From Thiobacillus sp. (GTDB lineage Bacteria; Pseudomonadota; Gammaproteobacteria; Burkholderiales; Thiobacillaceae): a DNA stretch of 64,000 nucleotides. A model generated the notes under the pieces. It did not search any database. It saw nothing but the letters and a program-made list of their open reading frames with translations, and was not told the DNA's origin. Position numbers and translations under genes: made by a program. Where the stretch lies: positions 1,049,501-1,113,500 of the forward strand of contig JACKLQ010000002.1 of assembly GCA_024235835.1 (NCBI GenBank), written 5' to 3'. Within the stretch, counting starts at the first letter, position 1. Every line of letters starts with the position of its first letter. Shown one piece after another: positions 30,266 to 38,834 of this stretch.

Positions 30266-33200
30266 GTGAACAACCAATTCTTCGAGCACCCCATCCTCAA
30301 TTCGCCCTACGACTACCCGGCGCGTCACTGGGAGCTCGATGCGCAGGGCCAGCCTACCCAGCAAATTCTTGATCGACGCCGTCGGGCAGAGTTCATCACC
30401 CCCATCCCCAAGCCCAAGAAGCGCAAGGGCCAGTCGACACAAGCCTCACTTCTGCTGGATGGCGGTGACGGCCTCTCCACCCAGGCCCAGGAATACGAAA
30501 AAACCGCGTCCATGATCAACGCCGTCCGCCAGGAGGTGGACAAGTGGCGCGGCATCCAGAGCCCCAACGACTGGCGCGTCACACCAGAAACCGCGCGCCT
30601 GCTGCAACACTGGCGGCATCACAAGTTCAGCGGCATCCGTCCGTTTTTCTGCCAGGTCGAAGCGGTTGAGACCGCGATCTGGCTGACCGAGGTCGCGCCG
30701 CAACTGGGTAAGGCCGGCGAGAGGTTTCTTGAGCACCTGTCCAACGCCAACAACGACGCCAACCCGGAACTGATGCGCCTGGCCCTCAAACTGGCCACCG
30801 GCGCCGGCAAGACCACGGTCATGGCCATGCTCATCGCCTGGCAGACCATCAACGCGGTGCGCCGGCCCGGCAGCAAGAAATTCACCCGTGGTTTCCTGAT
30901 TGTCGCCCCCGGCCTGACCATCAAGGACCGCCTACGTGTGCTTCAGCCCAACGACCCGGACAGCTACTACCTGAGCCGCGAACTGGTGCCGGGCGACATG
31001 ATGGGCGACCTGGAACGGGCCAAGATCGTCATCACCAACTACCACGCCTTCAAACTGCGCGAGCGCATTCCCCTGTCCAAGGGCGGCCGGCTGTTGCTGC
31101 AAGGGCGCGGCGGCGAAGCACTCGACACGCTGGAATCCGAAGGCCAGATGATCCAGCGGGTCATGCCCGACCTGATGGGCCTGAAGAACATCCTGGTCAT
31201 CAACGACGAGGCCCACCACTGCTACCGGGAAAAGCCGGAACAGGCTGCTGATGAAGCCGAAGACCTGAAAGGCGACGAAAAGAAGGAAGCCGAGCAGAAC
31301 AACGAAGCCGCCCGTCTGTGGATTTCTGGCCTGGAAGCCGTCAACCGCAAGCTCGGCCTGACGCGGGTCATTGACCTGTCCGCCACCCCCTTCTTCCTGC
31401 GCGGCTCCGGCTACGCAGAAGGCACCCTGTTTCCCTGGACCCTAAGCGATTTCTCGCTGATGGACGCCATCGAGTGCGGCATCGTCAAACTGCCGCGCGT
31501 GCCGGTGGCCGACAACATTCCCGGCGCCGAAGTACCTGTGTTCCGCAACCTGTGGGATCACATCCGCAAGGACATGCCGAAGAAGGGACGCGGCAAAGCC
31601 GAGGGGCTGGACCCGCTCAAGCTGCCGACCCGCCTGCAAACTGCCCTCGAAGCCCTCTACGGCCACTACAAGAAAACCTACGACCTGTGGGAGCAGGCAG
31701 GCATCAAAGTGCCGCCCTGTTTCATCGTGGTCTGCAACAACACCGCCACCTCCAAGCTGGTTTACGACTACATCTCCGGCTTCCAGCGTCCCAAAGGCGA
31801 TGGTTCGAGCACGCTGGAGCATGGGCGATTGGAGCTGTTCCGCAACTTCGACGAACACGGCAACCCGCTCGGCCGCCCCAAGACCCTGCTCATCGACAGC
31901 GAGCAACTCGAATCCGGCGAAGCCCTGGACGACAACTTCCGGGGCATGGCCGCCGATGAAATCGAGCGCTTCCGCCGCGAGATCATCGAGCGCACCGGCG
32001 ACCCCCGCGCCGCCGACAACATCACCGACCAGGACTTGCTGCGTGAGGTTATGAACACCGTCGGCAAGGCGGGCCGCCTGGGCGACTCCATCCGCTGCGT
32101 GGTGTCGGTGTCCATGCTTACCGAGGGCTGGGACGCCAGCACCGTGACCCACGTCCTCGGCGTGCGCGCCTTTGGCACCCAGTTGCTGTGCGAACAGGTC
32201 ATCGGCCGCGCCTTGCGCCGCCAGTCCTACGAGCTCAACGAGGACGGCCTGTTCAACGTCGAATACGCCGATGTCCTCGGCATCCCCTTCGACTTCACCG
32301 CCAAACCCGTGGTGGCCCCGCCGCAGCCGCCGCGCGAAACCATCCAGGTCAAGGCCATCCGCCCCGAGCGGGACGAACTGGAAATTCGCTTCCCCCGCGT
32401 CCAGGGTTACCGGGTGGAACTGCCGGAAGAGCGCCTGACCGCCGAGTTCAACGAAGACTCCATCCTTGAACTGACGCCAGAACTGGTCGGCCCTTCAACA
32501 ACACGCACTGAAGGCATCATTGGTGAAGGTGTGGACCTCAACCTGGTCCACACCGGCGACATGCGCCACTCCACCCTGCTGTTCCACCTCACCCAGCGCC
32601 TGATCTACACCAAGTGGCGCGACCCCGGCGAAGAACCCAAGCTCTACCTGTTCGGCCAGTTGAAGCGCATCGCCAAGCAATGGCTCGATACCTGCCTGGT
32701 CTGCAAAGGCGGCACCTACCCCGCCCAGCTCATGTACCAATCCCTGGCCGACATGGCCTGCGAACGCATCACCGCCGGCATCACCCGCGCCCTCATCGGC
32801 GAACGCCCCATCAAGGCGGTGCTCGACCCCTACAACCCCACCGGCACCACTGCCCATGTCAGCTTCAACACCTCCAAGAAGGACCGCTGGGAAACCGACA
32901 CCCGCCGCTGCCACCTCAACTGGGTGATCCTGGATAGCGGCTGGGAGGGCGAATTCTGCCGCGTGGCAGAAGCCCACCCGCACGTGAAGGCCTATGTGAA
33001 GAACCACAACCTCGGCCTGGAAGTGCCTTACCGCTACGGTTCCGAAATGCGCACCTACCTGCCCGACTTCATCGTTCTGGTAGACGACGGCCACGGCGAA
33101 GAGGACCTGCTCCACCTCATCGTCGAAATCAAGGGCTACCGCCGCGAAGACGCCAAGGAGAAGAAGGCCACGATGGAAACCTACTGGGTGCCCGGCGTGA

Positions 33201-33325
33201 ACAACCTCAAGCAATACGGCCGCTGGGCCTTCGCCGAATTCACCGAGGTGTACCAGATGCAGCACGAGTTCGAAGCCAAGGTCGAAGCCGAGTTCAACAA
33301 GATGATCGAGGCCGCCTGCGCATGA
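30266..33325 (+). CDS. restriction-type helicase/nuclease (BPTD_3080-like, type III Res-like)
   Basis: A 1019-residue protein combining a superfamily-2 helicase with a C-terminal nuclease. Walker A is LATGAGKTTVMA (about residue 177), Walker B is NDEAHH (about 313), followed by DLSATPFF. The second RecA domain has SMLTEGWDASTVTHVLG and EQVIGRALRRQ. A PD-(D/E)xK-like nuclease core is visible at the end, with LPDFIVL (Asp about 933) and IVEIKG (about 953). This arrangement matches type III-like restriction subunits. The GTG start has no obvious ribosome site. It overlaps the Fic gene by four bases and lies upstream of a DNA methyltransferase, so cleavage of unmodified DNA is expected. Confidence 0.88.
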   Translation: MNNQFFEHPILNSPYDYPARHWELDAQGQPTQQILDRRRRAEFITPIPKPKKRKGQSTQASLLLDGGDGLSTQAQEYEKTASMINAVRQEVDKWRGIQSPNDWRVTPETARLLQHWRHHKFSGIRPFFCQVEAVETAIWLTEVAPQLGKAGERFLEHLSNANNDANPELMRLALKLATGAGKTTVMAMLIAWQTINAVRRPGSKKFTRGFLIVAPGLTIKDRLRVLQPNDPDSYYLSRELVPGDMMGDLERAKIVITNYHAFKLRERIPLSKGGRLLLQGRGGEALDTLESEGQMIQRVMPDLMGLKNILVINDEAHHCYREKPEQAADEAEDLKGDEKKEAEQNNEAARLWISGLEAVNRKLGLTRVIDLSATPFFLRGSGYAEGTLFPWTLSDFSLMDAIECGIVKLPRVPVADNIPGAEVPVFRNLWDHIRKDMPKKGRGKAEGLDPLKLPTRLQTALEALYGHYKKTYDLWEQAGIKVPPCFIVVCNNTATSKLVYDYISGFQRPKGDGSSTLEHGRLELFRNFDEHGNPLGRPKTLLIDSEQLESGEALDDNFRGMAADEIERFRREIIERTGDPRAADNITDQDLLREVMNTVGKAGRLGDSIRCVVSVSMLTEGWDASTVTHVLGVRAFGTQLLCEQVIGRALRRQSYELNEDGLFNVEYADVLGIPFDFTAKPVVAPPQPPRETIQVKAIRPERDELEIRFPRVQGYRVELPEERLTAEFNEDSILELTPELVGPSTTRTEGIIGEGVDLNLVHTGDMRHSTLLFHLTQRLIYTKWRDPGEEPKLYLFGQLKRIAKQWLDTCLVCKGGTYPAQLMYQSLADMACERITAGITRALIGERPIKAVLDPYNPTGTTAHVSFNTSKKDRWETDTRRCHLNWVILDSGWEGEFCRVAEAHPHVKAYVKNHNLGLEVPYRYGSEMRTYLPDFIVLVDDGHGEEDLLHLIVEIKGYRREDAKEKKATMETYWVPGVNNLKQYGRWAFAEFTEVYQMQHEFEAKVEAEFNKMIEAACA

Positions 33326-34455
33326 AGTTCGAGACCTTCCAGGCCGGGCGCCTGCAGCAGCGTTACCACTATCAGAGCTTCGAGCCTACCCTGGTCAATC
33401 ATGACTGGACCTGGGAAGACCCGCGTATCCATCTACTGCTCGAATCCGCCAACCGCGCCCTGGGCGAGCTCAACGCCTTCTCGCTGATCGTTCCCGACAT
33501 CGACCTGTTCATCCAGATGCACGTGGTCAAGGAAGCGCAGACCTCCAGCCGCATCGAAGGCACGCAGACCGGCATCGACGAAGCCCTGTTGTCGGAAGAG
33601 CACATCCCGCCGGAAAAACGCGACGACTGGCGCGAAGTCCGCAACTACATCGACGCGGTCAACACCGCCATCGCCCAACTCTCCACCCTGCCGCTATCCA
33701 ACCGACTCCTGCGCGATACCCACGCCACGCTGATGCGCGGCGTCCGGGGCGAACACAAACAACCGGGCGACTTCCGCAGCAGCCAGAACTGGATCGGCGG
33801 CTCCAGCCTGCAAGACGCCGCGTTCATCCCACCCCACCACGAAGGCGTGGCCGACTACATGAGCGACCTGGAACAGTTCTGGCACAACGACCGGATCACC
33901 GTGCCGCACCTGATCCGAATCGCCATCAGCCACTACCAGTTCGAGACCATCCACCCCTTTCTGGATGGCAATGGCCGCATCGGGCGGCTGCTCGTGCCGC
34001 TCTATCTGGTCAGCCACGGGCTATTGGCCAAGCCCTCGCTCTACCTGTCGGATTTCTTCGAACGACACCGCGCCAGCTATTACGACGCCCTCATGCGCGT
34101 GCGCGTGTCCAACGACCTGATCCACTGGGTGCGCTTCTTCCTGCAAGGCGTCGCGGAAACCGCCAGCAAAGGCCGCGATGTCTTCCGCCAGATCCTCACC
34201 CTGCGCACCGATGTCGAACAGCGCATCCTCAGCCTCGGCAAGCGCATACCCAATGCCCGCGCCGCCCTCGACGTGCTCTATCGGCAACCCCTGATCGCCG
34301 CCAACGACCTGGAGCACGCCCTGGGCGTATCCAAACCCACCGCCCACGCCCTGGTGCGCGACTTCGAACGCCTGGGCGTACTGACCGAAACCACGGGACA
34401 GATGCGGGACCGGCTCTATGCCTTTGATCCTTACCTTAAATTGTTTGTTGGTTAA
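33322..34455 (+). CDS. Fic-domain protein with autoinhibitory motif and C-terminal winged-helix-like tail
   Basis: A 377-residue class II-type Fic protein. An inhibitory-helix motif S-x3-E-G is present near residues 75-80 (SSRIEG). The catalytic loop HPFLDGNGRIGR lies near 211-222 and includes the His, Asn and Arg needed for AMP transfer. The last about 70 residues (ALGVSKPTAHALVRDFERLGVL) look like a helix-turn-helix, suggesting DNA binding or regulation. It overlaps the restriction helicase by ATGA and is followed by a 78-base gap with inverted repeats before the methyltransferase. The target protein is unknown. Confidence 0.92.
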   Translation: MKFETFQAGRLQQRYHYQSFEPTLVNHDWTWEDPRIHLLLESANRALGELNAFSLIVPDIDLFIQMHVVKEAQTSSRIEGTQTGIDEALLSEEHIPPEKRDDWREVRNYIDAVNTAIAQLSTLPLSNRLLRDTHATLMRGVRGEHKQPGDFRSSQNWIGGSSLQDAAFIPPHHEGVADYMSDLEQFWHNDRITVPHLIRIAISHYQFETIHPFLDGNGRIGRLLVPLYLVSHGLLAKPSLYLSDFFERHRASYYDALMRVRVSNDLIHWVRFFLQGVAETASKGRDVFRQILTLRTDVEQRILSLGKRIPNARAALDVLYRQPLIAANDLEHALGVSKPTAHALVRDFERLGVLTETTGQMRDRLYAFDPYLKLFVG

Positions 34456-34503
34456 CGGAATCGCGTTTTCGTTAACTTAAATGACCAACAAGTAAACGAA
34501 TCC
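34444..34503. promoter_or_regulatory. nested inverted repeats between fic and the methyltransferase gene
   Basis: TTGTTGGT (34445-34452) pairs with ACCAACAA (34484-34491), and inside them GTTAACG (34451-34457) pairs with CGTTAAC (34470-34476). A related half-site, GTAAACGAATCC, follows at 34492. The arrangement looks like an operator for a dimeric DNA-binding protein rather than a terminator, since no T-tract follows. The winged-helix-like tail of the adjacent Fic protein is a candidate ligand. Confidence 0.5.
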
Positions 34504-34533
34504 GGCCAAGGCTATACAGGACAGAACACATAC

Positions 34534-37473
34534 ATGGCTAAACCGCCCAAGACCCCGCTCAGCGTCGAAGCCCTCAAGCACGACGACGCCACCCGCAAGA
34601 ACATCCCCACCGCCGAATACCAGTCGGTGATGCAGAAGAACGAGCAATCGCCCGTCCGCATCGCCTACGAGCGCCGCAACCGCGACCTGGACCCGCAACT
34701 GGTCTGGCGCGGCAAGGACCAGCAGGACTGGTCCGACCTCGTCGTCCACGCCCCGCCGCTCTACATCCAGGAAAAGGTTCACCCCAAGGTGTTGATCGAC
34801 GACCTCAAGCGTTTCCTCCCCTCTCCCCCCGGGAGAGGGGCCGGGGGTGAGGGAGCCCGGCCAGACAAGGCCCCCGAACAGATCGACCTCTTCGCCGACT
34901 TCAACGGCCTGCCCGGCGACAGCGCCAAGACCGAGTTCTATCAGCACGACGCCCACTGGGCCAACCGCATGATCCTGGGGGACAGCCTGCAAGTGATGGC
35001 CTCCCTCGCCGAGCGCGAAGGCCTGCGCGGCCAGGTGCAGTGCATCTACTTCGATCCGCCCTACGGCATCAAATTCAACAGCAACTTCCAGTGGTCCACC
35101 ACCAGCCGCGACGTCAAGGACGGCAACACCGACCACATCACCCGCGAGCCGGAACAGGTCAAGGCCTTCCGCGACACCTGGCGCGACGGCATTCACTCCT
35201 ACCTCACCTATCTGCGCGACCGGCTGACCGTGGCGCGGGATTTATTGACGGATTCCGGGTCGATCTTCGTGCAGATCGGGGATGAGAATGTGCACCGGGT
35301 TCGGGCGGTGATGGATGAGGTGTTTGGGGATGAGAACTTTGTTGACCAGATAATTTTTCAAACTTCAAGTGGCCGGGTATCTGAAGGACTTGATGGCGTT
35401 TATGACGTAATTGTTTGGTACGCAAAGGACCGCTCTCTAGCTAAATTCAGACGGCTAAAGAAGGAAAGGACTGCTGAACAACTCGATACCGCCTACACGT
35501 ATCTACAGATGGAAGATGGGACCTTTCGTCCTATGACGAGGGGCGAACGTGAAGATGCTGAGTCATTGCCTAAAGGGGTAAGGCGATTTCGGCCCGGTCA
35601 GACCCAAAGCCAGACAGGAGGCAAGTCGTCGTCCTTCGTTATCGAGTTTGAGGGCAAGAGTTTCTTCCCGCCAAAGTCAGGTGGTTGGCGAACGACTCTG
35701 GTCGGTTTCGAACGAGCTTCTAAGGCCGCTCGTCTGATGGCGCGAGGAGCCTCAGTAGCGTACCGACTATGTGATGCCGACAATCCCTCAATCCAGATGA
35801 CCAATATTTGGACAGATACCGTATTTACTGCCTTCGGATCGGATAAGGCATACATCGTCCAGACTAATCCAAAGGTTATCGAGCGCTGCCTTCTGATGTC
35901 CACCGACCCCGGTGACCTCGTGCTCGATCCCACCTGCGGCTCTGGCACCACCGCCTATGTCGCCGAACAATGGGGCCGCCGCTGGATCACCCTCGACACC
36001 TCCCGCGTCGCCCTGGCCCTGGCTCGCGCCCGCATTATGGGCGCCCGCTATCCCTACTACCTGCTCGCCGACAGCCGCGACGGCCAGATCAAGGAAGCCG
36101 AAGTCACCCGCACCGTCCCCTCCAGCCAACCCACCCGCGGCAACCTCCGCCACGGCTTCGTCTATGAGCGCGTGCCGCACATCACCCTGAAATCCATCGC
36201 CAACAACACCGAGATCGACGTCATCTGGGACAAGTGGCAGGCGAAGCTGGAACCGCTGCGCGAACAACTCAACCAGGCGCTGGGACGGGGTTCTGTAGGA
36301 GCGGGCTTGCCCGCGATTGACACCGTTGCATCGCGGGCAAGCCCGCTCCTACCCGCTTGGCAGGAATGGGAAATCCCCCGCGACGCTGACACCAAATGGT
36401 CGGATGCTGCCAAGAAACTCCACGCCGACTGGTGGCAAGCCCGCATCGCCCGCCAAAAGGAAATCGACGCCTCCATCGCCGCCAAGGCCGAGTTCGAATA
36501 CCTCTACGACAAGCCCTACGAAGACAAAAAGAAGGTCCGTGTCGCCGGCCCCTTCACCGTGGAAAGCCTGTCGCCCCACCGCGTCCTGGCCGTCGATGAA
36601 AACGATGAACTGATCGACAAGGTGGCCGAACCGGAAACCGGCTACGGCGAGGAACGCGGCTTCGTCCAGATGATCCTGGAAAATCTCAAGACCGCCGGCG
36701 TCCAGCAGGCCCACAAGGAAGACAAGATCAGCTTCACCGCGCTGACCCCCTGGCCCGGCAACCTGGTCTGCGCCGAAGGCCGGTATCTGGAACCCTCTCC
36801 CTCTGGGAGAGGGCAGGGTGAGGGCGGGGTTGAGGGTGGAGTTGAACGCCGTGCCGCCATCTTCATCGGCCCCGAATTCGGCACCGTCTCCCGCCCCGAC
36901 CTGGTGGAAGCCGCCCGCGAGGCCGGCGACGCCGATTTCGACGTGCTCATCGCCTGCGCCTTCAACTACGACGCCCATTCCTCCGAGTTCGACAAACTCG
37001 GCCGCATCCCGGTGCTCAAGGCCCGCATGAACGCCGACCTGCACATGGCCGAAGACCTCAAAAACACCGGTAAGGGCAACCTGTTCGTCATCTTCGGCGA
37101 GCCCGACATCGACATCCTGGAAGTCGAGGGGACGCAAAATCGCGGCCAGGTACGGGTGAAAGTAAACGGCGTCGATGTCTTCCACCCCAACACCGGCGAA
37201 GTCCGCAGCGACGGCGCCGAAGGCATCGCCTGCTGGTTCATCGACACCGACTACAACATGGAATCCTTCTTCGTCCGCCACGCCTACTTCCTCGGCGCCA
37301 ACGACCCCTACAAAGCGCTGAAGAACACGCTGAAAGCCGAAATCAACGAAGAAGCCTGGGCCACCCTGAACAGCGACACCTCCCGGCCGTTCGACAAACC
37401 CAAGTCCGGGCGCATCGCGGTGAAAGTAATCAATCACCTGGGGGATGAGGTGATGAAGGTTTTTAGGGTCTAA
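34534..37473 (+). CDS. site-specific DNA methyltransferase, beta-class N6-adenine type (type III Mod-like)
   Basis: A 979-residue methyltransferase. The catalytic motif DPPYG lies near residue 174. The SAM-binding motif DPTCGSGTT lies near 464, after it, giving the beta-class order used by type III Mod subunits. The segment between (about 265-455) is the expected target-recognition region and is visibly richer in A and T than the rest. About 500 further C-terminal residues are unusual for a simple Mod. Three palindromic repeats are inserted in frame (34818-34840, 36295-36352, 36793-36813). It presumably protects host DNA from the upstream helicase/nuclease. Confidence 0.92.
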   Translation: MAKPPKTPLSVEALKHDDATRKNIPTAEYQSVMQKNEQSPVRIAYERRNRDLDPQLVWRGKDQQDWSDLVVHAPPLYIQEKVHPKVLIDDLKRFLPSPPGRGAGGEGARPDKAPEQIDLFADFNGLPGDSAKTEFYQHDAHWANRMILGDSLQVMASLAEREGLRGQVQCIYFDPPYGIKFNSNFQWSTTSRDVKDGNTDHITREPEQVKAFRDTWRDGIHSYLTYLRDRLTVARDLLTDSGSIFVQIGDENVHRVRAVMDEVFGDENFVDQIIFQTSSGRVSEGLDGVYDVIVWYAKDRSLAKFRRLKKERTAEQLDTAYTYLQMEDGTFRPMTRGEREDAESLPKGVRRFRPGQTQSQTGGKSSSFVIEFEGKSFFPPKSGGWRTTLVGFERASKAARLMARGASVAYRLCDADNPSIQMTNIWTDTVFTAFGSDKAYIVQTNPKVIERCLLMSTDPGDLVLDPTCGSGTTAYVAEQWGRRWITLDTSRVALALARARIMGARYPYYLLADSRDGQIKEAEVTRTVPSSQPTRGNLRHGFVYERVPHITLKSIANNTEIDVIWDKWQAKLEPLREQLNQALGRGSVGAGLPAIDTVASRASPLLPAWQEWEIPRDADTKWSDAAKKLHADWWQARIARQKEIDASIAAKAEFEYLYDKPYEDKKKVRVAGPFTVESLSPHRVLAVDENDELIDKVAEPETGYGEERGFVQMILENLKTAGVQQAHKEDKISFTALTPWPGNLVCAEGRYLEPSPSGRGQGEGGVEGGVERRAAIFIGPEFGTVSRPDLVEAAREAGDADFDVLIACAFNYDAHSSEFDKLGRIPVLKARMNADLHMAEDLKNTGKGNLFVIFGEPDIDILEVEGTQNRGQVRVKVNGVDVFHPNTGEVRSDGAEGIACWFIDTDYNMESFFVRHAYFLGANDPYKALKNTLKAEINEEAWATLNSDTSRPFDKPKSGRIAVKVINHLGDEVMKVFRV
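34818..34857. repeat. palindromic repeat inserted in frame in the methyltransferase gene (copy 1)
   Basis: CCCCTCTCCC (34818-34827) pairs with GGGAGAGGGG (34831-34840) around CCC, followed by a CCGGGGGTGAGGG tail. It is translated as part of L-P-S-P-P-G-R-G-A-G-G-E-G. This is the same family as the copy at 36793, and is of a type usually found between genes. Confidence 0.85.
36295..36352. repeat. REPIN-like 23-bp perfect inverted repeat inside the methyltransferase gene
   Basis: A 23-base arm starting GTAGGAGCGGGCTTGCCCGC (36295-36317) is repeated as its exact reverse complement at 36330-36352, with a 12-base loop. The arm is the classic extragenic palindrome sequence known from Pseudomonas and relatives. 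Here it is in frame, translated as V-G-A-G-L-P-A-I-D-T-V-A-S-R-A-S-P-L-L-P. Confidence 0.95.
36793..36836. repeat. palindromic repeat inserted in frame in the methyltransferase gene (copy 2)
   Basis: CCCTCTCCC (36793-36801) pairs with GGGAGAGGG (36805-36813) around TCT, followed by CAGGGTGAGGGCGGGGTTGAGG. It is translated as P-S-P-S-G-R-G-Q-G-E-G-G. Same family and orientation as the copy at 34818. Confidence 0.85.
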
Positions 37474-37491
37474 CGAGAGAAGGAGGGTGTC

Positions 37492-38190
37492 ATGTACCTG
37501 CGCACAATCGTCTGCCTAGCAAACTCCAAAAAACCGCCTTCAGGTCGGTGCGTGGCGGGAAAGGAGCTTGACGATCCCAGAGAGGGTCACTGGGTTCGCC
37601 CAGTAAGCGCAAGAGAGGGGCAAGAGGTTTCTGAAGATGAACGGCGTTACGAGAACGGGCGTAGAGCGCAGTTGCTCGATATTATTAACGTACCATTAAT
37701 TAGCCATCAACCAACCGGTCATCAGGTCGAGAATCACATTCTCGATTCCGATTACTACTGGGAGCCAATCGGTAGGGCCACTTGGGCACAGGTAATTGCG
37801 TTGATAGATCCCTACGACGCGAATTTCTGGCAGCCCGGGGAAAGTACGCACCACGGAGTTCATGACAAGATCAGCGAATTTATTACGCCTTCAATAACCA
37901 GTTCGTTGAAACTGATTCGACCAGAGAGTTTTTTCCTTGTTGTGCAGCGTGAGGAAGGCTACGAAGGGCGCCCGTCAAGAAAACGGGTTCGTGGTAGGTT
38001 CAACTATCATGGACGCTTCTATATTCTATCCGTTACCGACCCTTGGGTGGAGGATGACTATCTTACCCGTAACGAGGGAACCTATGAAATTGAGAATGCA
38101 GTGCTTTGCATCAGTCTTGCCGGTGTGTGGAACGGATACGCATTTCGGCTTGTTGCTTCTGTAATCACTCCTGACCTATTCGAGGATTGA
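37492..38190 (+). CDS. predicted dual-OB-type nucleic-acid-binding protein
   Basis: A 232-residue protein whose N-terminus (YLRTIVCLANSKKPPSGRCVAGKEL, followed by GHWVRPVS) resembles the dual OB domain family that often accompanies DUF488 proteins; I make this assignment from memory of the motif and it needs a profile search. No membrane segment or signal peptide. It begins 18 bases after the methyltransferase and is the first gene of a low-G+C block that includes both DUF488 genes. It overlaps the next reading frame region closely, so co-transcription is likely. Confidence 0.6.
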   Translation: MYLRTIVCLANSKKPPSGRCVAGKELDDPREGHWVRPVSAREGQEVSEDERRYENGRRAQLLDIINVPLISHQPTGHQVENHILDSDYYWEPIGRATWAQVIALIDPYDANFWQPGESTHHGVHDKISEFITPSITSSLKLIRPESFFLVVQREEGYEGRPSRKRVRGRFNYHGRFYILSVTDPWVEDDYLTRNEGTYEIENAVLCISLAGVWNGYAFRLVASVITPDLFED

Positions 38191-38192
38191 CC

Positions 38193-38834
38193 ATGAATCG
38201 AGAGGTTTTCACCATAGGGCACTCCACTCATTCAAGTGAGCGTTTCATCGACTTACTCATAAAGAACTCAATTCAGGTTATTGCTGATGTTCGATCATCG
38301 CCGTTTAGCCGATTTAATCCGCAATTCAATCGCGAGGAACTTCAGTCTAGCCTCAAACAGGCGGGAATTCGCTATGTCTATCTTGGTAAAGAGCTGGGTG
38401 CCAGGAGCGAGGATCCTTCGTGTTATAAGGGAGATAAAGTGCAATATGACCGCCTGGCAAAGACAAAGCTATTCCAGGCGGGAATAGATCGGGTCATAGA
38501 AGGGGCCGGTAAATTTCGAGTGGCACTGATGTGTGCCGAGAAAGACCCACTCGATTGCCATCGAACTATCTTGGTGGCTAGAGAATTGGTAAATCGAGGT
38601 TGCTCGGTGACACATATCTTGGAAAACGGCACCTGCGAGGCACATGAAGAATCCATCAAGCGCCTGGTCAGTGCACTAGGAATGTCGCTGGATGACATGT
38701 TTCGATCGGAGCGGGAAATTTACGACGATGCCTATGCTTGCCAAGCGAGAAGAATTGCTTATGACCAGAGTGAACGGCGAACGACTGAAAACACCCACGA
38801 AACTCAACATGATGATCTAAAGGCCACCGAATGA
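38193..38834 (+). CDS. DUF488 family protein (first of a pair)
   Basis: A 213-residue protein starting FTIGHSTHSSERFIDLL, the standard DUF488 N-terminus, with VIADVRSSPFSRFNPQF and the conserved cysteine motif C-A-E-x-D-P-x-x-C-H-R (LMCAEKDPLDCHR). The family is suspected to act on nucleic acids or nucleotides, but no activity is established here. The ATG at 38193 is three bases beyond the preceding stop codon. Base composition is much lower in G+C than the core genes. It overlaps the second DUF488 gene by four bases. Confidence 0.9.
   Translation: MNREVFTIGHSTHSSERFIDLLIKNSIQVIADVRSSPFSRFNPQFNREELQSSLKQAGIRYVYLGKELGARSEDPSCYKGDKVQYDRLAKTKLFQAGIDRVIEGAGKFRVALMCAEKDPLDCHRTILVARELVNRGCSVTHILENGTCEAHEESIKRLVSALGMSLDDMFRSEREIYDDAYACQARRIAYDQSERRTTENTHETQHDDLKATE

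Noticed and set aside
30266..37473. Canonical two-gene type III restriction-modification system
   Set aside because: Order is res-fic-mod instead of mod-res, the methyltransferase has a very long C-terminal part, and extra genes follow. I describe it only as type III-like.
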